From positions 1-51,694 of the forward strand of contig JARIAR010000017.1 of assembly GCA_029257805.1 (NCBI GenBank): a DNA stretch of 51,694 bases, read 5' to 3'. Both the position numbers and the translations under genes were made by a program. Of this stretch, positions 40,985 through 49,324 are shown one piece after another. Numbering within the stretch: position 1 is the first letter of the stretch; each line of letters begins with the position of its first letter. The notes beneath the pieces were generated by a model. It saw only the letters and a list, made by a program, of their open reading frames with translations, ran no database searches and was not told the DNA's origin. The stretch is from Blautia sp. GTDB taxonomy: Bacteria > Bacillota > Clostridia > Lachnospirales > Lachnospiraceae.

Positions 40985-42586
40985 ATGAGCTACACGGCCC
41001 TTTACAGAAAGTTCCGCCCGGATAATTTCGAGGATGTGAAAGGTCAGGAACATATTGTAAAAACGCTGACAAATCAGATAAAGGCAAACCGTATCGGACA
41101 TGCTTATCTTTTTTGTGGAACACGTGGTACTGGTAAAACCACAGTAGCTAAGATTCTTGCAAAAGCTGTAAATTGCCAGCACCCGGTAAATGGAAGTCCC
41201 TGCAATGAGTGCGAGATGTGTAAAGCAATTCAGGCGGGTACCTCTATGAATGTAATTGAAATTGATGCCGCTTCCAATAACGGTGTAGATAATATTCGTG
41301 AAATCCGTGAAGAGGTAGCGTATCGGCCAACAGAAGGAAAGTACAAAGTGTATATCATCGATGAGGTGCATATGCTTTCTACAGGGGCTTTTAATGCTCT
41401 GTTGAAAACGTTGGAAGAGCCGCCGTCTTATGTGATTTTTATATTGGCAACAACAGAGGCGCATAAGATACCGATCACGATTCTGTCCAGATGTCAGAGA
41501 TACGATTTTCATAGGATTACCATCGATACCATCGCTGCAAGACTGCAGGAACTTTTAGATGTGGAAGGGATACAGGCAGAAGAAAAAGCGGTCCGTTATA
41601 TTGCGAAAGCAGGAGATGGATCCATGCGAGATGCCCTGAGCCTTCTTGATCAGTGCATAGCATTTTATCTGGGAGAAACGCTTACGTACGACAAGGTTCT
41701 GGAAGTTTTAGGGGCTGTTGATACGGAAGTTTTCAGCCGGCTTTTAAGAAAAGTGTTAAGCGGAGATGTGACAGGAAGCATCCATATTTTAGAAGATATG
41801 ATCGTAGGAGGAAGAGAGTTAAGTCAGTTTGTAGGAGATTTTACCTGGTACATGCGTAATCTTCTTCTTGTAAAAACTTCGGAAAATCCGGAGGAAGCAA
41901 TTGATGTATCTTCTGAAAATCTACGCTTTCTGAAAGAGGAGAGTGAAATGACGGATGTGGAAACATTGATGCGATACATTCGTGTTTTCTCAGATTTGTC
42001 AAGTCAGCTTCGGTTTGCTACGCAGAAGCGGGTTCTTGTGGAGATTGCTCTGATTAAACTTTGCAGACCGGCAATGGAAACGAATCTGGATTCTGTGCTC
42101 GATCGTATCCGTGTATTGGAACAGCGTATGGAAGAAGCTCCGGTGCAGCAGGTTATTGTACAAAATTCCGGTCCGGCAGTGCAGGTGGAGAAGAATTCTG
42201 AGACAAAGGAAGTGAAGCCTGTGAAGGCAGCGCCGGAAGATCTCCAAAAGATAGTTGCAGGATGGAAGACGATTGTTGCGCAAACAGGAGGCATATTTAA
42301 ACAGATGCTTCAAAAGGCCATCCCCAAGTATAATGGGGAAACAGGAGATCCTATTTTGTTTGTGGAATTCCAGGATTTTCTTGGGCAGTCTTATGTGGAT
42401 AATCCGGAGGCAAAGCAGGAGCTGCAGGAGATCATTCTGAGACAAACGGGAAAGACGGTAGAAATTCAAATGCTTGTGGCAAATCAGCATCAGCATACAA
42501 ATCTGTCGCGGATTACAGTAGATGAAGCTATAAGAGAAAATATCCATATGGATGTCGTGATAGAAGAAGAGCCGGGAGCTGAATAA
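40985..42586 (+). CDS. dnaX: DNA polymerase III subunit gamma/tau
   Basis: This 533-residue clamp-loader ATPase starts SYTALYRKFRPDNFEDVKGQ. It has Walker A GTRGTGKTT (about residue 45), a four-cysteine zinc module (CQHPVNGSPCNECEMC), Walker B in YIIDEVHML and the arginine-finger SRC motif in LSRCQRYDF. Domains I-III extend to about residue 370; the rest is the variable tau-like tail that binds polymerase and helicase. No obvious A-run slippery site for making gamma by frameshift was seen. The start is ATG 40985 behind GAGGAG; a GTG six bases upstream is an alternative. It forms the conserved dnaX-ybaB-recR operon. Confidence 0.95.
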   Translation: MSYTALYRKFRPDNFEDVKGQEHIVKTLTNQIKANRIGHAYLFCGTRGTGKTTVAKILAKAVNCQHPVNGSPCNECEMCKAIQAGTSMNVIEIDAASNNGVDNIREIREEVAYRPTEGKYKVYIIDEVHMLSTGAFNALLKTLEEPPSYVIFILATTEAHKIPITILSRCQRYDFHRITIDTIAARLQELLDVEGIQAEEKAVRYIAKAGDGSMRDALSLLDQCIAFYLGETLTYDKVLEVLGAVDTEVFSRLLRKVLSGDVTGSIHILEDMIVGGRELSQFVGDFTWYMRNLLLVKTSENPEEAIDVSSENLRFLKEESEMTDVETLMRYIRVFSDLSSQLRFATQKRVLVEIALIKLCRPAMETNLDSVLDRIRVLEQRMEEAPVQQVIVQNSGPAVQVEKNSETKEVKPVKAAPEDLQKIVAGWKTIVAQTGGIFKQMLQKAIPKYNGETGDPILFVEFQDFLGQSYVDNPEAKQELQEIILRQTGKTVEIQMLVANQHQHTNLSRITVDEAIRENIHMDVVIEEEPGAE

Positions 42587-42626
42587 GCAGAAATATAAAA
42601 AGGAAATAAAAGAGGAGGATGTAGTT

Positions 42627-42974
42627 ATGGCAAAACGTGGAGGTTTTCCAGGAATGGGTATGCCTGGAAATATGAACAATCTAATGAAGCAGGCGCAGAA
42701 AATGCAGCGTCAGATGGAAGAAAACCAGAAAGCACTTGAGGAAAAAGAATTTACTGCAACTGCCGGTGGCGGAGCAGTAGAAGTTAGCATTTCCGGAAAA
42801 AGGGAAGTAACAAAAGTGAAACTTGCAGAGGACGTAGTGGATCCGGATGATATTGAAATGCTGGAAGATCTGATTGTGGCAGCAACAAATGAGGCGCTGA
42901 GAAAAGTAGAAGAAGAGTCTTCTTCCGTAATGTCCAAGCTGACCGGCGGTCTGGGCGGAGGTTTTCCGTTCTGA
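42627..42974 (+). CDS. YbaB/EbfC-family nucleoid-associated protein
   Basis: This 115-residue DNA-binding protein is found between dnaX and recR across bacteria. The N terminus is Gly/Met/Asn-rich ([21 protein letters not shown]). The core has [23 protein letters not shown] and the [20 protein letters not shown] helix. AGAGGAGG precedes the ATG. Its stop shares one base with the recR start, which is the usual coupling. Confidence 0.95.
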   Translation: MAKRGGFPGMGMPGNMNNLMKQAQKMQRQMEENQKALEEKEFTATAGGGAVEVSISGKREVTKVKLAEDVVDPDDIEMLEDLIVAATNEALRKVEEESSSVMSKLTGGLGGGFPF

Positions 42975-43570
42975 TGGAATACTATAGCGCGCATATTACA
43001 AAGCTTATAGAGCAGCTTTCTCATCTTCCGGGGATTGGAGCTAAATCTGCCCAGAGACTGGCTTTTCACATTATGAATATGCCTAAGGATCAGGTAGAAC
43101 AGCTTACATCAGCTATTTTGGGAGCAAGAGAAAATGTGCAATACTGTAAAAGCTGTTATACATTAACAGATCAGGAGCTTTGTCCTATATGTAGTAATCC
43201 GCGGCGGGATCATAGTACGATCATGGTTGTGGAGAATACAAGAGATTTGGCAGCGTATGAAAAAACCGGAAAATTTGAAGGGGTGTATCATGTGCTTCAC
43301 GGCGCTATTTCTCCCATGCTTGGAATCGGACCGGATGATATTAAATTAAAAGAATTGATGCGCCGTCTTCAGGAAGATATCAGAGAAGTGATCATTGCTA
43401 CAAACTCCAGTTTGGAAGGAGAAACTACGGCGATGTATATTAGTAAACTGATTAAACCAACAGGAATTAAAGTGAGCAGGATTGCAAGTGGTGTTCCGGT
43501 AGGCGGAGATTTGGAATATATTGACGAAGTAACACTGCTGCGAGCTCTTGAGGGCAGAGTAGAACTTTAA
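42974..43570 (+). CDS. recR: Recombination mediator RecR
   Basis: This 198-residue protein of the RecFOR pathway has the helix-hairpin-helix [15 protein letters not shown], the four-cysteine zinc finger [16 protein letters not shown], and a Toprim domain ([15 protein letters not shown], then [12 protein letters not shown]). It ends RALEGRVEL, as usual. RecR helps load RecA at single-strand gaps. It starts on the last base of the ybaB stop, so it is coupled to ybaB. Confidence 0.97.
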   Translation: MEYYSAHITKLIEQLSHLPGIGAKSAQRLAFHIMNMPKDQVEQLTSAILGARENVQYCKSCYTLTDQELCPICSNPRRDHSTIMVVENTRDLAAYEKTGKFEGVYHVLHGAISPMLGIGPDDIKLKELMRRLQEDIREVIIATNSSLEGETTAMYISKLIKPTGIKVSRIASGVPVGGDLEYIDEVTLLRALEGRVEL

Positions 43571-43595
43571 GATCCCTGGAAGGAGTGTGGATTCT

Positions 43596-44699
43596 TTGAC
43601 AAGAAAAAGGGCAACCTCCAATGATGTTGCAGTTAAGGCCGGAGTTTCTCAGGCCACGGTTTCCATGGTGTTGAATCAAAAATATAATGTTTCGTTTTCG
43701 AGAGAGACGGTGCAGCGGGTGGAGCAGGCGGCAAAGGAACTCGGCTATGAACTTCCGCGTCGAAGAAATCGCAGAGAGGGCAAAAAGGAAAAGCTGATTG
43801 TGGTTTTTTGTCCTACACTTACGAGTCCATATTATGTACTTTTACTTCAGGGAATCGAGTCGGTTGCAAATGAACAGGGGTATGGTGTTTTTATTTGCAA
43901 TACGCAACGAGATCCGAAACTGGAAGAAAAGTATCTTCGAATGATGAGAGCAGTGAGACCGAAAGGAATTATTTACACTTCCAATCCCAGTCCTGATTTT
44001 CAGAAACAAGTAGAAGAAATGGCAAAAGAAATTCCTCTTGTTATTATAAATAATAAAGAAAAGCATACAACGGTAGATGCGATTAACCAGGATAACACAA
44101 TAGTGGGAAAAATGATGGCCCGTCATCTGCTGGATCTGGGTCATAGAGATGTGGTATTTATTACTCCGCCTCTTACAAAGCGTCAGTGGCAGCGTTCCAG
44201 GCGTATAGATGGATTTGTAAGGGAATTTGAGGAGGCCGGGTTAAAAGATCATGTGCTTATTAAAGCGGCAGATGAGGAAATGGACAGAAAAAATCCCAGG
44301 ATGGATTCTGAATATCTCATGGGTTTCCAGCTTACAACAGAACTTCTGGAACAGGGAAAAAAATTTACGGCAGTGGCAGGTCAAAATGACATGATGGCTA
44401 TAGGGGCGATTGATGCATTGCGGGAAGCACGTTTGCATATTCCAAGAGATGTTTCTGTTATTGGCTGTGACAATATATTTTATTCCGGGATAGAGCGGAT
44501 ATCTCTTACGACTATTGATCATTTTGTCGCTTTAAAAGGGCGGGATGCCTGTGACATCATTATTCGGAAGATTGATACGATCGATCGCTTTTATATGGAT
44601 ATGCAGCCTACCAGCATTTATAATATTGAATACAAACCAAAGGTAATTGTCCGGCGTACAACCGGATATGCAAAAACGGAAGACTGGAAAATTAAATAA
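43596..44699 (+). CDS. LacI-family transcriptional regulator
   Basis: This protein of about 367 residues has an N-terminal helix-turn-helix (TSNDVAVKAGVSQATVSMVLN) and hinge, and a sugar-binding-like core with HLLDLGHRDVVFITP and VSVIGCDNI blocks and ISLTTIDHF near the end. The start is ambiguous. GTG 43587 is very close to AAGGAG, while TTG 43596 has a 10-base spacing and is my choice. The next genes are transaldolase and split transketolase, so a pentose-phosphate or sugar signal is plausible but unproven. Confidence 0.87.
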   Translation: MTRKRATSNDVAVKAGVSQATVSMVLNQKYNVSFSRETVQRVEQAAKELGYELPRRRNRREGKKEKLIVVFCPTLTSPYYVLLLQGIESVANEQGYGVFICNTQRDPKLEEKYLRMMRAVRPKGIIYTSNPSPDFQKQVEEMAKEIPLVIINNKEKHTTVDAINQDNTIVGKMMARHLLDLGHRDVVFITPPLTKRQWQRSRRIDGFVREFEEAGLKDHVLIKAADEEMDRKNPRMDSEYLMGFQLTTELLEQGKKFTAVAGQNDMMAIGAIDALREARLHIPRDVSVIGCDNIFYSGIERISLTTIDHFVALKGRDACDIIIRKIDTIDRFYMDMQPTSIYNIEYKPKVIVRRTTGYAKTEDWKIK

Positions 44700-44776
44700 A
44701 CAACACAGTGAAAAAATATTAATAATAATATTTGGATGAAATATAAAAAACGGAAGTTTTAATTAATAAAAGCCAC

Positions 44777-44803
44777 ATTATTAATCAGGTATTTATTAAT
44801 AAA
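44777..44803. promoter_or_regulatory. AT-rich operator-like repeats upstream of transaldolase
   Basis: TTATTAAT occurs at 44778 and 44793, 15 bases apart. The second copy belongs to the perfect 12-bp palindrome TTTATTAATAAA (44792-44803). A related TTAATTAATAAA is at 44759, and a separate A/T-only dyad AAATATTA-ATAA-TAATATTT is at 44714-44733. Together they fill the gap before the promoter. Confidence 0.35.
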
Positions 44804-44816
44804 ACAGAGTGGTATC

Positions 44817-44844
44817 TTGCACTTCATGAAGAGTTTGCTATAAT
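44817..44844 (+). promoter_or_regulatory. Sigma-A promoter for transaldolase-transketolase
   Basis: TTGCAC (44817-44822) and TATAAT (44839-44844) have a 16-base spacer, about 55 bases before the ATG. Confidence 0.75.
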
Positions 44845-44897
44845 GAGTTTATTAGGAAAAAGAACGAAAAACTAAGCAAATTGAGGAGGAAAAGAAC

Positions 44898-45554
44898 ATG
44901 AGATTTTTTATTGACACAGCGAAAGTAGAAGACATTAAAGCGGCAAATGATATGGGGATCATTTGTGGTGTTACTACAAATCCGTCTTTGATCGCCAAAG
45001 AAGGAAGAGATTTTAAAGAAGTCATTAAAGAAATCGCTTCTATTGTCGACGGACCTGTCAGTGGAGAAGTAAAAGCAACAACCACAGATGCGCAGAGTAT
45101 GGTAGAAGAAGGACGGGAAATTGCGGGAATTCATCCAAATATGGTTGTGAAAATTCCGATGACGGGAGAAGGCCTTAAGGCAGTAAAAATTTTGGCAGCA
45201 GAAGGAATCAAAACAAATGTAACATTGATCTTTACTGCAAATCAGGCACTTCTTGCAGCCAGAGCAGGAGCTACATACGTATCTCCGTTTTTGGGAAGAC
45301 TGGATGATATTTCTACAGATGGAATTGGCCTGATCCGTGAGATCGCTGAGATGTTTGCAGTTGCGGATATTCCTACAGAGATTATCGCCGCAAGTGTCCG
45401 CCATCCTGTTCATGTAACAGAATGTGCGTTGGCTGGGGCAGACATCGCAACCGTTCCGTTTAAAGTTCTGGAACAAATGATTCATCATCCTCTGACCGAT
45501 GCCGGAATTAAGAAATTTCAAGAAGATTACAAAGCTGTTTTTGGAGAAAAATAA
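44898..45554 (+). CDS. Transaldolase (TalC/FSA-size subfamily)
   Basis: This 218-residue class I aldolase belongs to the small transaldolase group that also includes fructose-6-phosphate aldolase. The Schiff-base lysine is Lys85 in [11 protein letters not shown]. Two residues separate the activities. FSA has Gln59 and Tyr131, while transaldolases have Glu and Phe; here Glu57 (SGEVKA) and Phe131 (YVSPFLGR) both point to transaldolase. It would link glycolysis with the non-oxidative pentose-phosphate pathway, as the two downstream transketolase subunits support. AGGAGGAAAAG precedes the ATG. Confidence 0.93.
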   Translation: MRFFIDTAKVEDIKAANDMGIICGVTTNPSLIAKEGRDFKEVIKEIASIVDGPVSGEVKATTTDAQSMVEEGREIAGIHPNMVVKIPMTGEGLKAVKILAAEGIKTNVTLIFTANQALLAARAGATYVSPFLGRLDDISTDGIGLIREIAEMFAVADIPTEIIAASVRHPVHVTECALAGADIATVPFKVLEQMIHHPLTDAGIKKFQEDYKAVFGEK

Positions 45555-45572
45555 ACAACAAAGGAGAGTATC

Positions 45573-46412
45573 ATGGAGAAATTAGAACTTCAGAAAATTG
45601 CAAACGAAGTCCGTAAAGACATCGTGACAGCAGTTCATGCAGCAAAGGCCGGTCACCCGGGCGGATCCCTTTCTGCGGCAGATTTATTTACTTATCTGTA
45701 TTTCGAAGAAATGAACATTGACCCGAAAGACCCGAAAAAGGCAGACAGAGACCGTTTTGTGTTGTCTAAAGGTCATACAGCACCGGGCCTCTATTCTGTA
45801 CTGGCAGAGAGAGGGTATTTTCCGAAAGAAGATTTAAAAACTCTTCGTCATTTGGGTTCTTACTTACAGGGACATCCTGATATGAAACATATTCCGGGAG
45901 TAGATATGTCAAGCGGCTCTCTTGGACAGGGTATTTCTGCAGCAGTAGGAATGGCATTATCTGCAAGATTAAGCGGAGATTCTTATCGTGTATATACACT
46001 TCTTGGAGACGGTGAGATCCAGGAAGGACAGGTATGGGAAGCTGCGATGTTTGCAGGACACAGAAAACTGGATAATCTGGTTGTGATCGTAGATAATAAT
46101 GGTTTACAGATTGATGGAAATGTTGACGATGTGTGTTCTCCGTATCCAATTGATAAGAAATTTGAAGCATTCAATTTCCATGTGATCAATGTAGCAGATG
46201 GAAACGATATGGATCAGTTAAAAGCTGCATTAGAGGAAGCAAGAGAAACAAAAGGAATGCCTACTGCTATCATTATGAAAACCCTGAAAGGAAAAGGTGT
46301 TTCCTTTATGGAGAATCAGGTAGGATGGCATGGAAAGGCTCCAAATGATGAGGAGTATATGCAGGCAATGGCAGAATTAGAAAAGGCAGGTGAAGCATTA
46401 TGTCAGAAGTAA
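45573..46412 (+). CDS. Transketolase, N-terminal subunit
   Basis: This 279-residue subunit binds the diphosphate of thiamine pyrophosphate through GDGEIQEGQVWEAAMFAG and VVIVDNNGLQIDG, and starts with AAKAGHPGGSLSAADLF and SKGHTAPGLY, both family blocks. Split transketolases of this kind are common in Clostridia and archaea and work as complexes of N and C subunits. It lies 18 bases after the transaldolase stop and overlaps the C-subunit gene by 13 bases. Confidence 0.95.
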   Translation: MEKLELQKIANEVRKDIVTAVHAAKAGHPGGSLSAADLFTYLYFEEMNIDPKDPKKADRDRFVLSKGHTAPGLYSVLAERGYFPKEDLKTLRHLGSYLQGHPDMKHIPGVDMSSGSLGQGISAAVGMALSARLSGDSYRVYTLLGDGEIQEGQVWEAAMFAGHRKLDNLVVIVDNNGLQIDGNVDDVCSPYPIDKKFEAFNFHVINVADGNDMDQLKAALEEARETKGMPTAIIMKTLKGKGVSFMENQVGWHGKAPNDEEYMQAMAELEKAGEALCQK

Positions 46413-47338
46413 AGAAAATTGCTACAAGAGCAAGCTACGGCAATGCCCTTGTTGAATTAGGAAAAAAACATGAAGATCTTGTTGTTTTAGATGCGGACCT
46501 TGCAGCTGCTACACAGACTTGCGTTTTTAAAAAGGAATTTCCGGAACGTCATATTGACTGTGGAATTGCAGAATGTAATATGGTAGGAATTGGTGCTGGT
46601 CTTGCGGCAACAGGAAAAGTTCCTTTTGTAAGTACATTTGCTATGTTTGCAGCAGGACGTGCTTTTGAACAGATACGTAATTCTGTGGCATATCCAAAAT
46701 TAAACGTAAAAATCGGGGCTACTCATGGCGGTATTTCCGTAGGAGAAGATGGCGCAACCCATCAGTGTTGTGAAGACTTTGCAGTTATGCGTGTTGTTCC
46801 GGGAATGGTGGTGGCAAGTCCGGCTGACGACATTGAGGCAAAAGCAATGGTGGAAGCTGCATATGAACATGTTGGTCCTGTTTACATGCGTTTTGGCCGT
46901 TTGGCAGTACCGGTAATTAATGATAATCCGGATTACAAATTTGAACTGGGAAAAGGAATTGTTCTTCGAGAGGGTAAAGATCTGACTATTATTGCAAATG
47001 GACTTTGTGTTGCTTCATCTTTGGAAGCAGCAGAAAAACTGGCAGCAGAAGGAATAGATGCCAGAGTTATTAACATGCATACGATTAAGCCTCTTGATGA
47101 GGAACTTGTTGTGGCAGCAGCAAAAGAAACAGGAAAAATAGTTACAGTAGAAGAACACTCTGTAATCGGCGGTCTTGGCAGTGCGGTATGTGAATGCCTG
47201 TCAGAAAAAGCACCTGTTCCGGTAAAGCGTATCGGTATTCAGGATGTGTTCGGAGAATCCGGACCGGCCGTTGCTCTTCTTGAAAAATATGGTTTGGACG
47301 GAGAAGGAATCTACAAACAGATTAAAGAGTTTGTGTAA
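46400..47338 (+). CDS. Transketolase, C-terminal subunit
   Basis: This 312-residue subunit carries the pyrimidine-binding and C-terminal domains: IDCGIAECNMVGIGAGLAATG holds the catalytic glutamate for the cofactor, VGEDGATHQ is a substrate block, and RVINMHTIKPLDEELV and VTVEEHSVIGGLGSAV are C-domain blocks. It completes transketolase with the preceding gene. Its last 17 bases overlap the convergent yyaC end, and no terminator is visible between them. Confidence 0.95.
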   Translation: MSEVKKIATRASYGNALVELGKKHEDLVVLDADLAAATQTCVFKKEFPERHIDCGIAECNMVGIGAGLAATGKVPFVSTFAMFAAGRAFEQIRNSVAYPKLNVKIGATHGGISVGEDGATHQCCEDFAVMRVVPGMVVASPADDIEAKAMVEAAYEHVGPVYMRFGRLAVPVINDNPDYKFELGKGIVLREGKDLTIIANGLCVASSLEAAEKLAAEGIDARVINMHTIKPLDEELVVAAAKETGKIVTVEEHSVIGGLGSAVCECLSEKAPVPVKRIGIQDVFGESGPAVALLEKYGLDGEGIYKQIKEFV

Positions 47339-47876
47339 AGGATTCCCATGGAATTATGTTCATAATTCCTTTTGTGATGGTATCTCCAAGAAAAATAACA
47401 GTAGACAGACGCGTACTTTGCAGTGTTAGCTGATCTACAAAGCCGCTTATGTTTACGATTCCTGTAATATGAATATCCCCAACAGGGGGAAGTTCTTTTT
47501 GCACACCTGCACCTGGGTAAAGTGCACCATTTCCGATGGTCACATATCCCAGGTGCTTTTTTGTGCCAAGAGAAGCATCAATTGCAATCACAAGAGCCGA
47601 TGGGTGGGCTGATTTTATAAAATTATGGGCTTCTTGTATATTTAAAGCATGAATTGGGTGAGCAAGTGTGCCATATACAAATACTCCCGGGATATGAACC
47701 TGTCTCAGGGAATGTCCGATATAAGGACCGAGGCAGTCGCCGGTTATCCGATCGCTTCCGATGCACAAAAAAACAAGTTCTGACCATTTGGAAGGATGGT
47801 GGAGAATGCATTTTTTTAAAAGATAAGAAATTTCTTTGGAAGAATTTTGTTTTTTTGAATCAATATAAAAAGCCAT
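47322..47876 (-). CDS. yyaC: YyaC-family spore protein (DUF1256)
   Basis: This 184-residue protein has the DUF1256 pattern: FLCIGSDRITGDCLGPYIG near residue 37, YGTLAHPIHALN, AIDASLGTKKHLG and the late VIFLGDTITKG. YyaC is structurally related to germination protease-type enzymes and is expressed in sporulating cells; its exact task is not settled. AAAGGATA precedes the ATG. The promoter upstream looks like sigma-F or sigma-G, which agrees with forespore expression in Bacillus. Confidence 0.92.
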   Translation of the reverse strand: MAFYIDSKKQNSSKEISYLLKKCILHHPSKWSELVFLCIGSDRITGDCLGPYIGHSLRQVHIPGVFVYGTLAHPIHALNIQEAHNFIKSAHPSALVIAIDASLGTKKHLGYVTIGNGALYPGAGVQKELPPVGDIHITGIVNISGFVDQLTLQSTRLSTVIFLGDTITKGIMNIIPWESFTQTL

Positions 47877-47909
47877 GGGATATCCTTTCTGAAATTCATT
47901 TGCTTTTTT

Positions 47910-47938
47910 ATCATATCCAAAAAAGAAAGAAAATATGC
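47910..47938 (-). promoter_or_regulatory. Sigma-F/sigma-G-like promoter of yyaC
   Basis: On the - strand GCATA (47938-47934), a 15-base T-rich spacer, and GGATATGAT (47918-47910) match the forespore consensus GYWTA-N15-GGNRANANTW with two mismatches. The start codon is 34 bases downstream. Confidence 0.6.
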
Positions 47939-48040
47939 AGAATGCAAAATCTGTCGCTAAATTATGAAGGAAGGGTATTATAATTTGATAAAATCCGCAT
48001 TTTCTCTGTGCTATGCTGATACCCGAAGGGGTGATGTGAG

Positions 48041-49270
48041 ATGATAGAGGTCATTTATAAAGAGGAAAAACAGGAAACGGAAGAGAACGAAGAATTATTT
48101 ATCATACCGAGAAACATCCGGCAGATTGGATTTGTAAATGGGGGCTGCCGAATTTACATTGAAGATTATGTATATACGTTTTTGGGAAGAACAGCTTCAT
48201 CGGAAAAAGTACTGGGGAGTAAAAAGGGATGCGTGGCTGTGTTTACGGGAGAAATAAAATATCAGGATGGAATTACCTATGTTTTTATCCGGGGGGCAAT
48301 TTTGGCCGAAAATATGGAAGCTGCCAGAGAACACGTTGATTTTTCGGAAGATATATGGACGGATATACATCAGGAGCAGGAAAAATATTTTCCGGAACAG
48401 GAAATTGTAGGTTGGTTTTTTGCCCAGCCGGAAGTACCGGTTGTTGGAACGGAAGTTTTTTCCAGAGCGCATATGAAAAATTTTGGGGCAGAAAAAGTTT
48501 TGATGATCCTGAACCCTGTAGAACGGGAGGATGGATTTTTTTGTTATGAAAACGGGGAGCTGGTAAGACAGAAAGGATACTATATTTATTATGAAAAAAA
48601 CCCGCTGATGCAAGCGTATATGATTGAGAAAAATCCAGATGCACAACCAGAAAAACCAGAAGAAACCGGAGAAGAAGCGGTAAAAAATATTCGTAAGATC
48701 ATAAAAGAAAAAAAGAAACAGGAACCAGAAGAAAGGGCATCGTTTTTTTCCTATGCAGCAACCGTATGTCTTGCTGCGGCAGTTTTGGCAGTTGGTGTGA
48801 ATTTTTATCAGGATTATCAAAATGCAGAAAAAAGGAAAGAAGAGATAACACAGGTTTCAGCTGTAACAAAAAGTGAAAAAAAAGAAACAAACATAACGCC
48901 CACGCCAAGTGTGATTCCAAGTCCTGCAGTAACCCCCACTCCGGATGCTTTGTCTGAAAAACAAAAGGACACGGAAAATGAACATATCTATAAAGAAGAG
49001 GCAGATGTAAGGAAAGCCTGGAGAAGAAAGAAAATGGAAGAAAAAAAGAAAGAATCTTATGTAGAGAACAGAGGAGAACACAAAAAACAAGAAGCAGAAG
49101 AAACAGTAGGGAATGTACATGAATCTTATGTTATACGCCCGGGTGATACTTTGTATCAGATTAGTGTCGCACGCTATGGGAGTACAGATGCAATTAAGGA
49201 AATCTGTCGTTTAAACGGGATTACAGAGCAGGAAATTATTTATCCGGGACAGGTAATTGTATTACCATAG
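48041..49270 (+). CDS. Membrane LysM protein with degenerate MPN/JAMM-like domain
   Basis: This 409-residue protein has three parts. Residues 1-195 look like an MPN/JAMM (JAB1) fold: a loop like FLGRTAS, a helical segment IWTDIHQEQEKYFPEQEIVGWFFAQPEVP aligned with the canonical GW(Y/F)HSHP block, then HMKNFGAEKVLMILNP. The two zinc histidines are replaced (GWFFAQP), so it is probably catalytically dead. Next comes a membrane segment at 235-256, a charged Thr/Pro-rich linker, and a C-terminal LysM domain (about 364-409, PGDTLYQISVARYG...YPGQVIVLP) that binds peptidoglycan. The N part is in the cytoplasm and LysM outside. The RBS is weak (GGTGATGTGAG). Confidence 0.78.
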   Translation: MIEVIYKEEKQETEENEELFIIPRNIRQIGFVNGGCRIYIEDYVYTFLGRTASSEKVLGSKKGCVAVFTGEIKYQDGITYVFIRGAILAENMEAAREHVDFSEDIWTDIHQEQEKYFPEQEIVGWFFAQPEVPVVGTEVFSRAHMKNFGAEKVLMILNPVEREDGFFCYENGELVRQKGYYIYYEKNPLMQAYMIEKNPDAQPEKPEETGEEAVKNIRKIIKEKKKQEPEERASFFSYAATVCLAAAVLAVGVNFYQDYQNAEKRKEEITQVSAVTKSEKKETNITPTPSVIPSPAVTPTPDALSEKQKDTENEHIYKEEADVRKAWRRKKMEEKKKESYVENRGEHKKQEAEETVGNVHESYVIRPGDTLYQISVARYGSTDAIKEICRLNGITEQEIIYPGQVIVLP

Positions 49271-49286
49271 AAAAATGTGATATAAT
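49257..49286 (+). promoter_or_regulatory. Promoter inside the end of the LysM gene
   Basis: TTGTAT (49257-49262), an 18-base spacer and an extended TGATATAAT (-10 at 49281-49286). The -35 lies in the last LysM codons. It would drive the DUF5711 gene and cvpA. Confidence 0.6.
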
Positions 49287-49324
49287 GGCCGTACGTAAAG
49301 AAGAGAAGTAAGGTAAGGGTAGAT

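Noticed and set aside
44898-45554. Fructose-6-phosphate aldolase (fsa)
   Set aside because: The two discriminating residues read Glu57 and Phe131, as in transaldolases, and not Gln and Tyr as in FSA.
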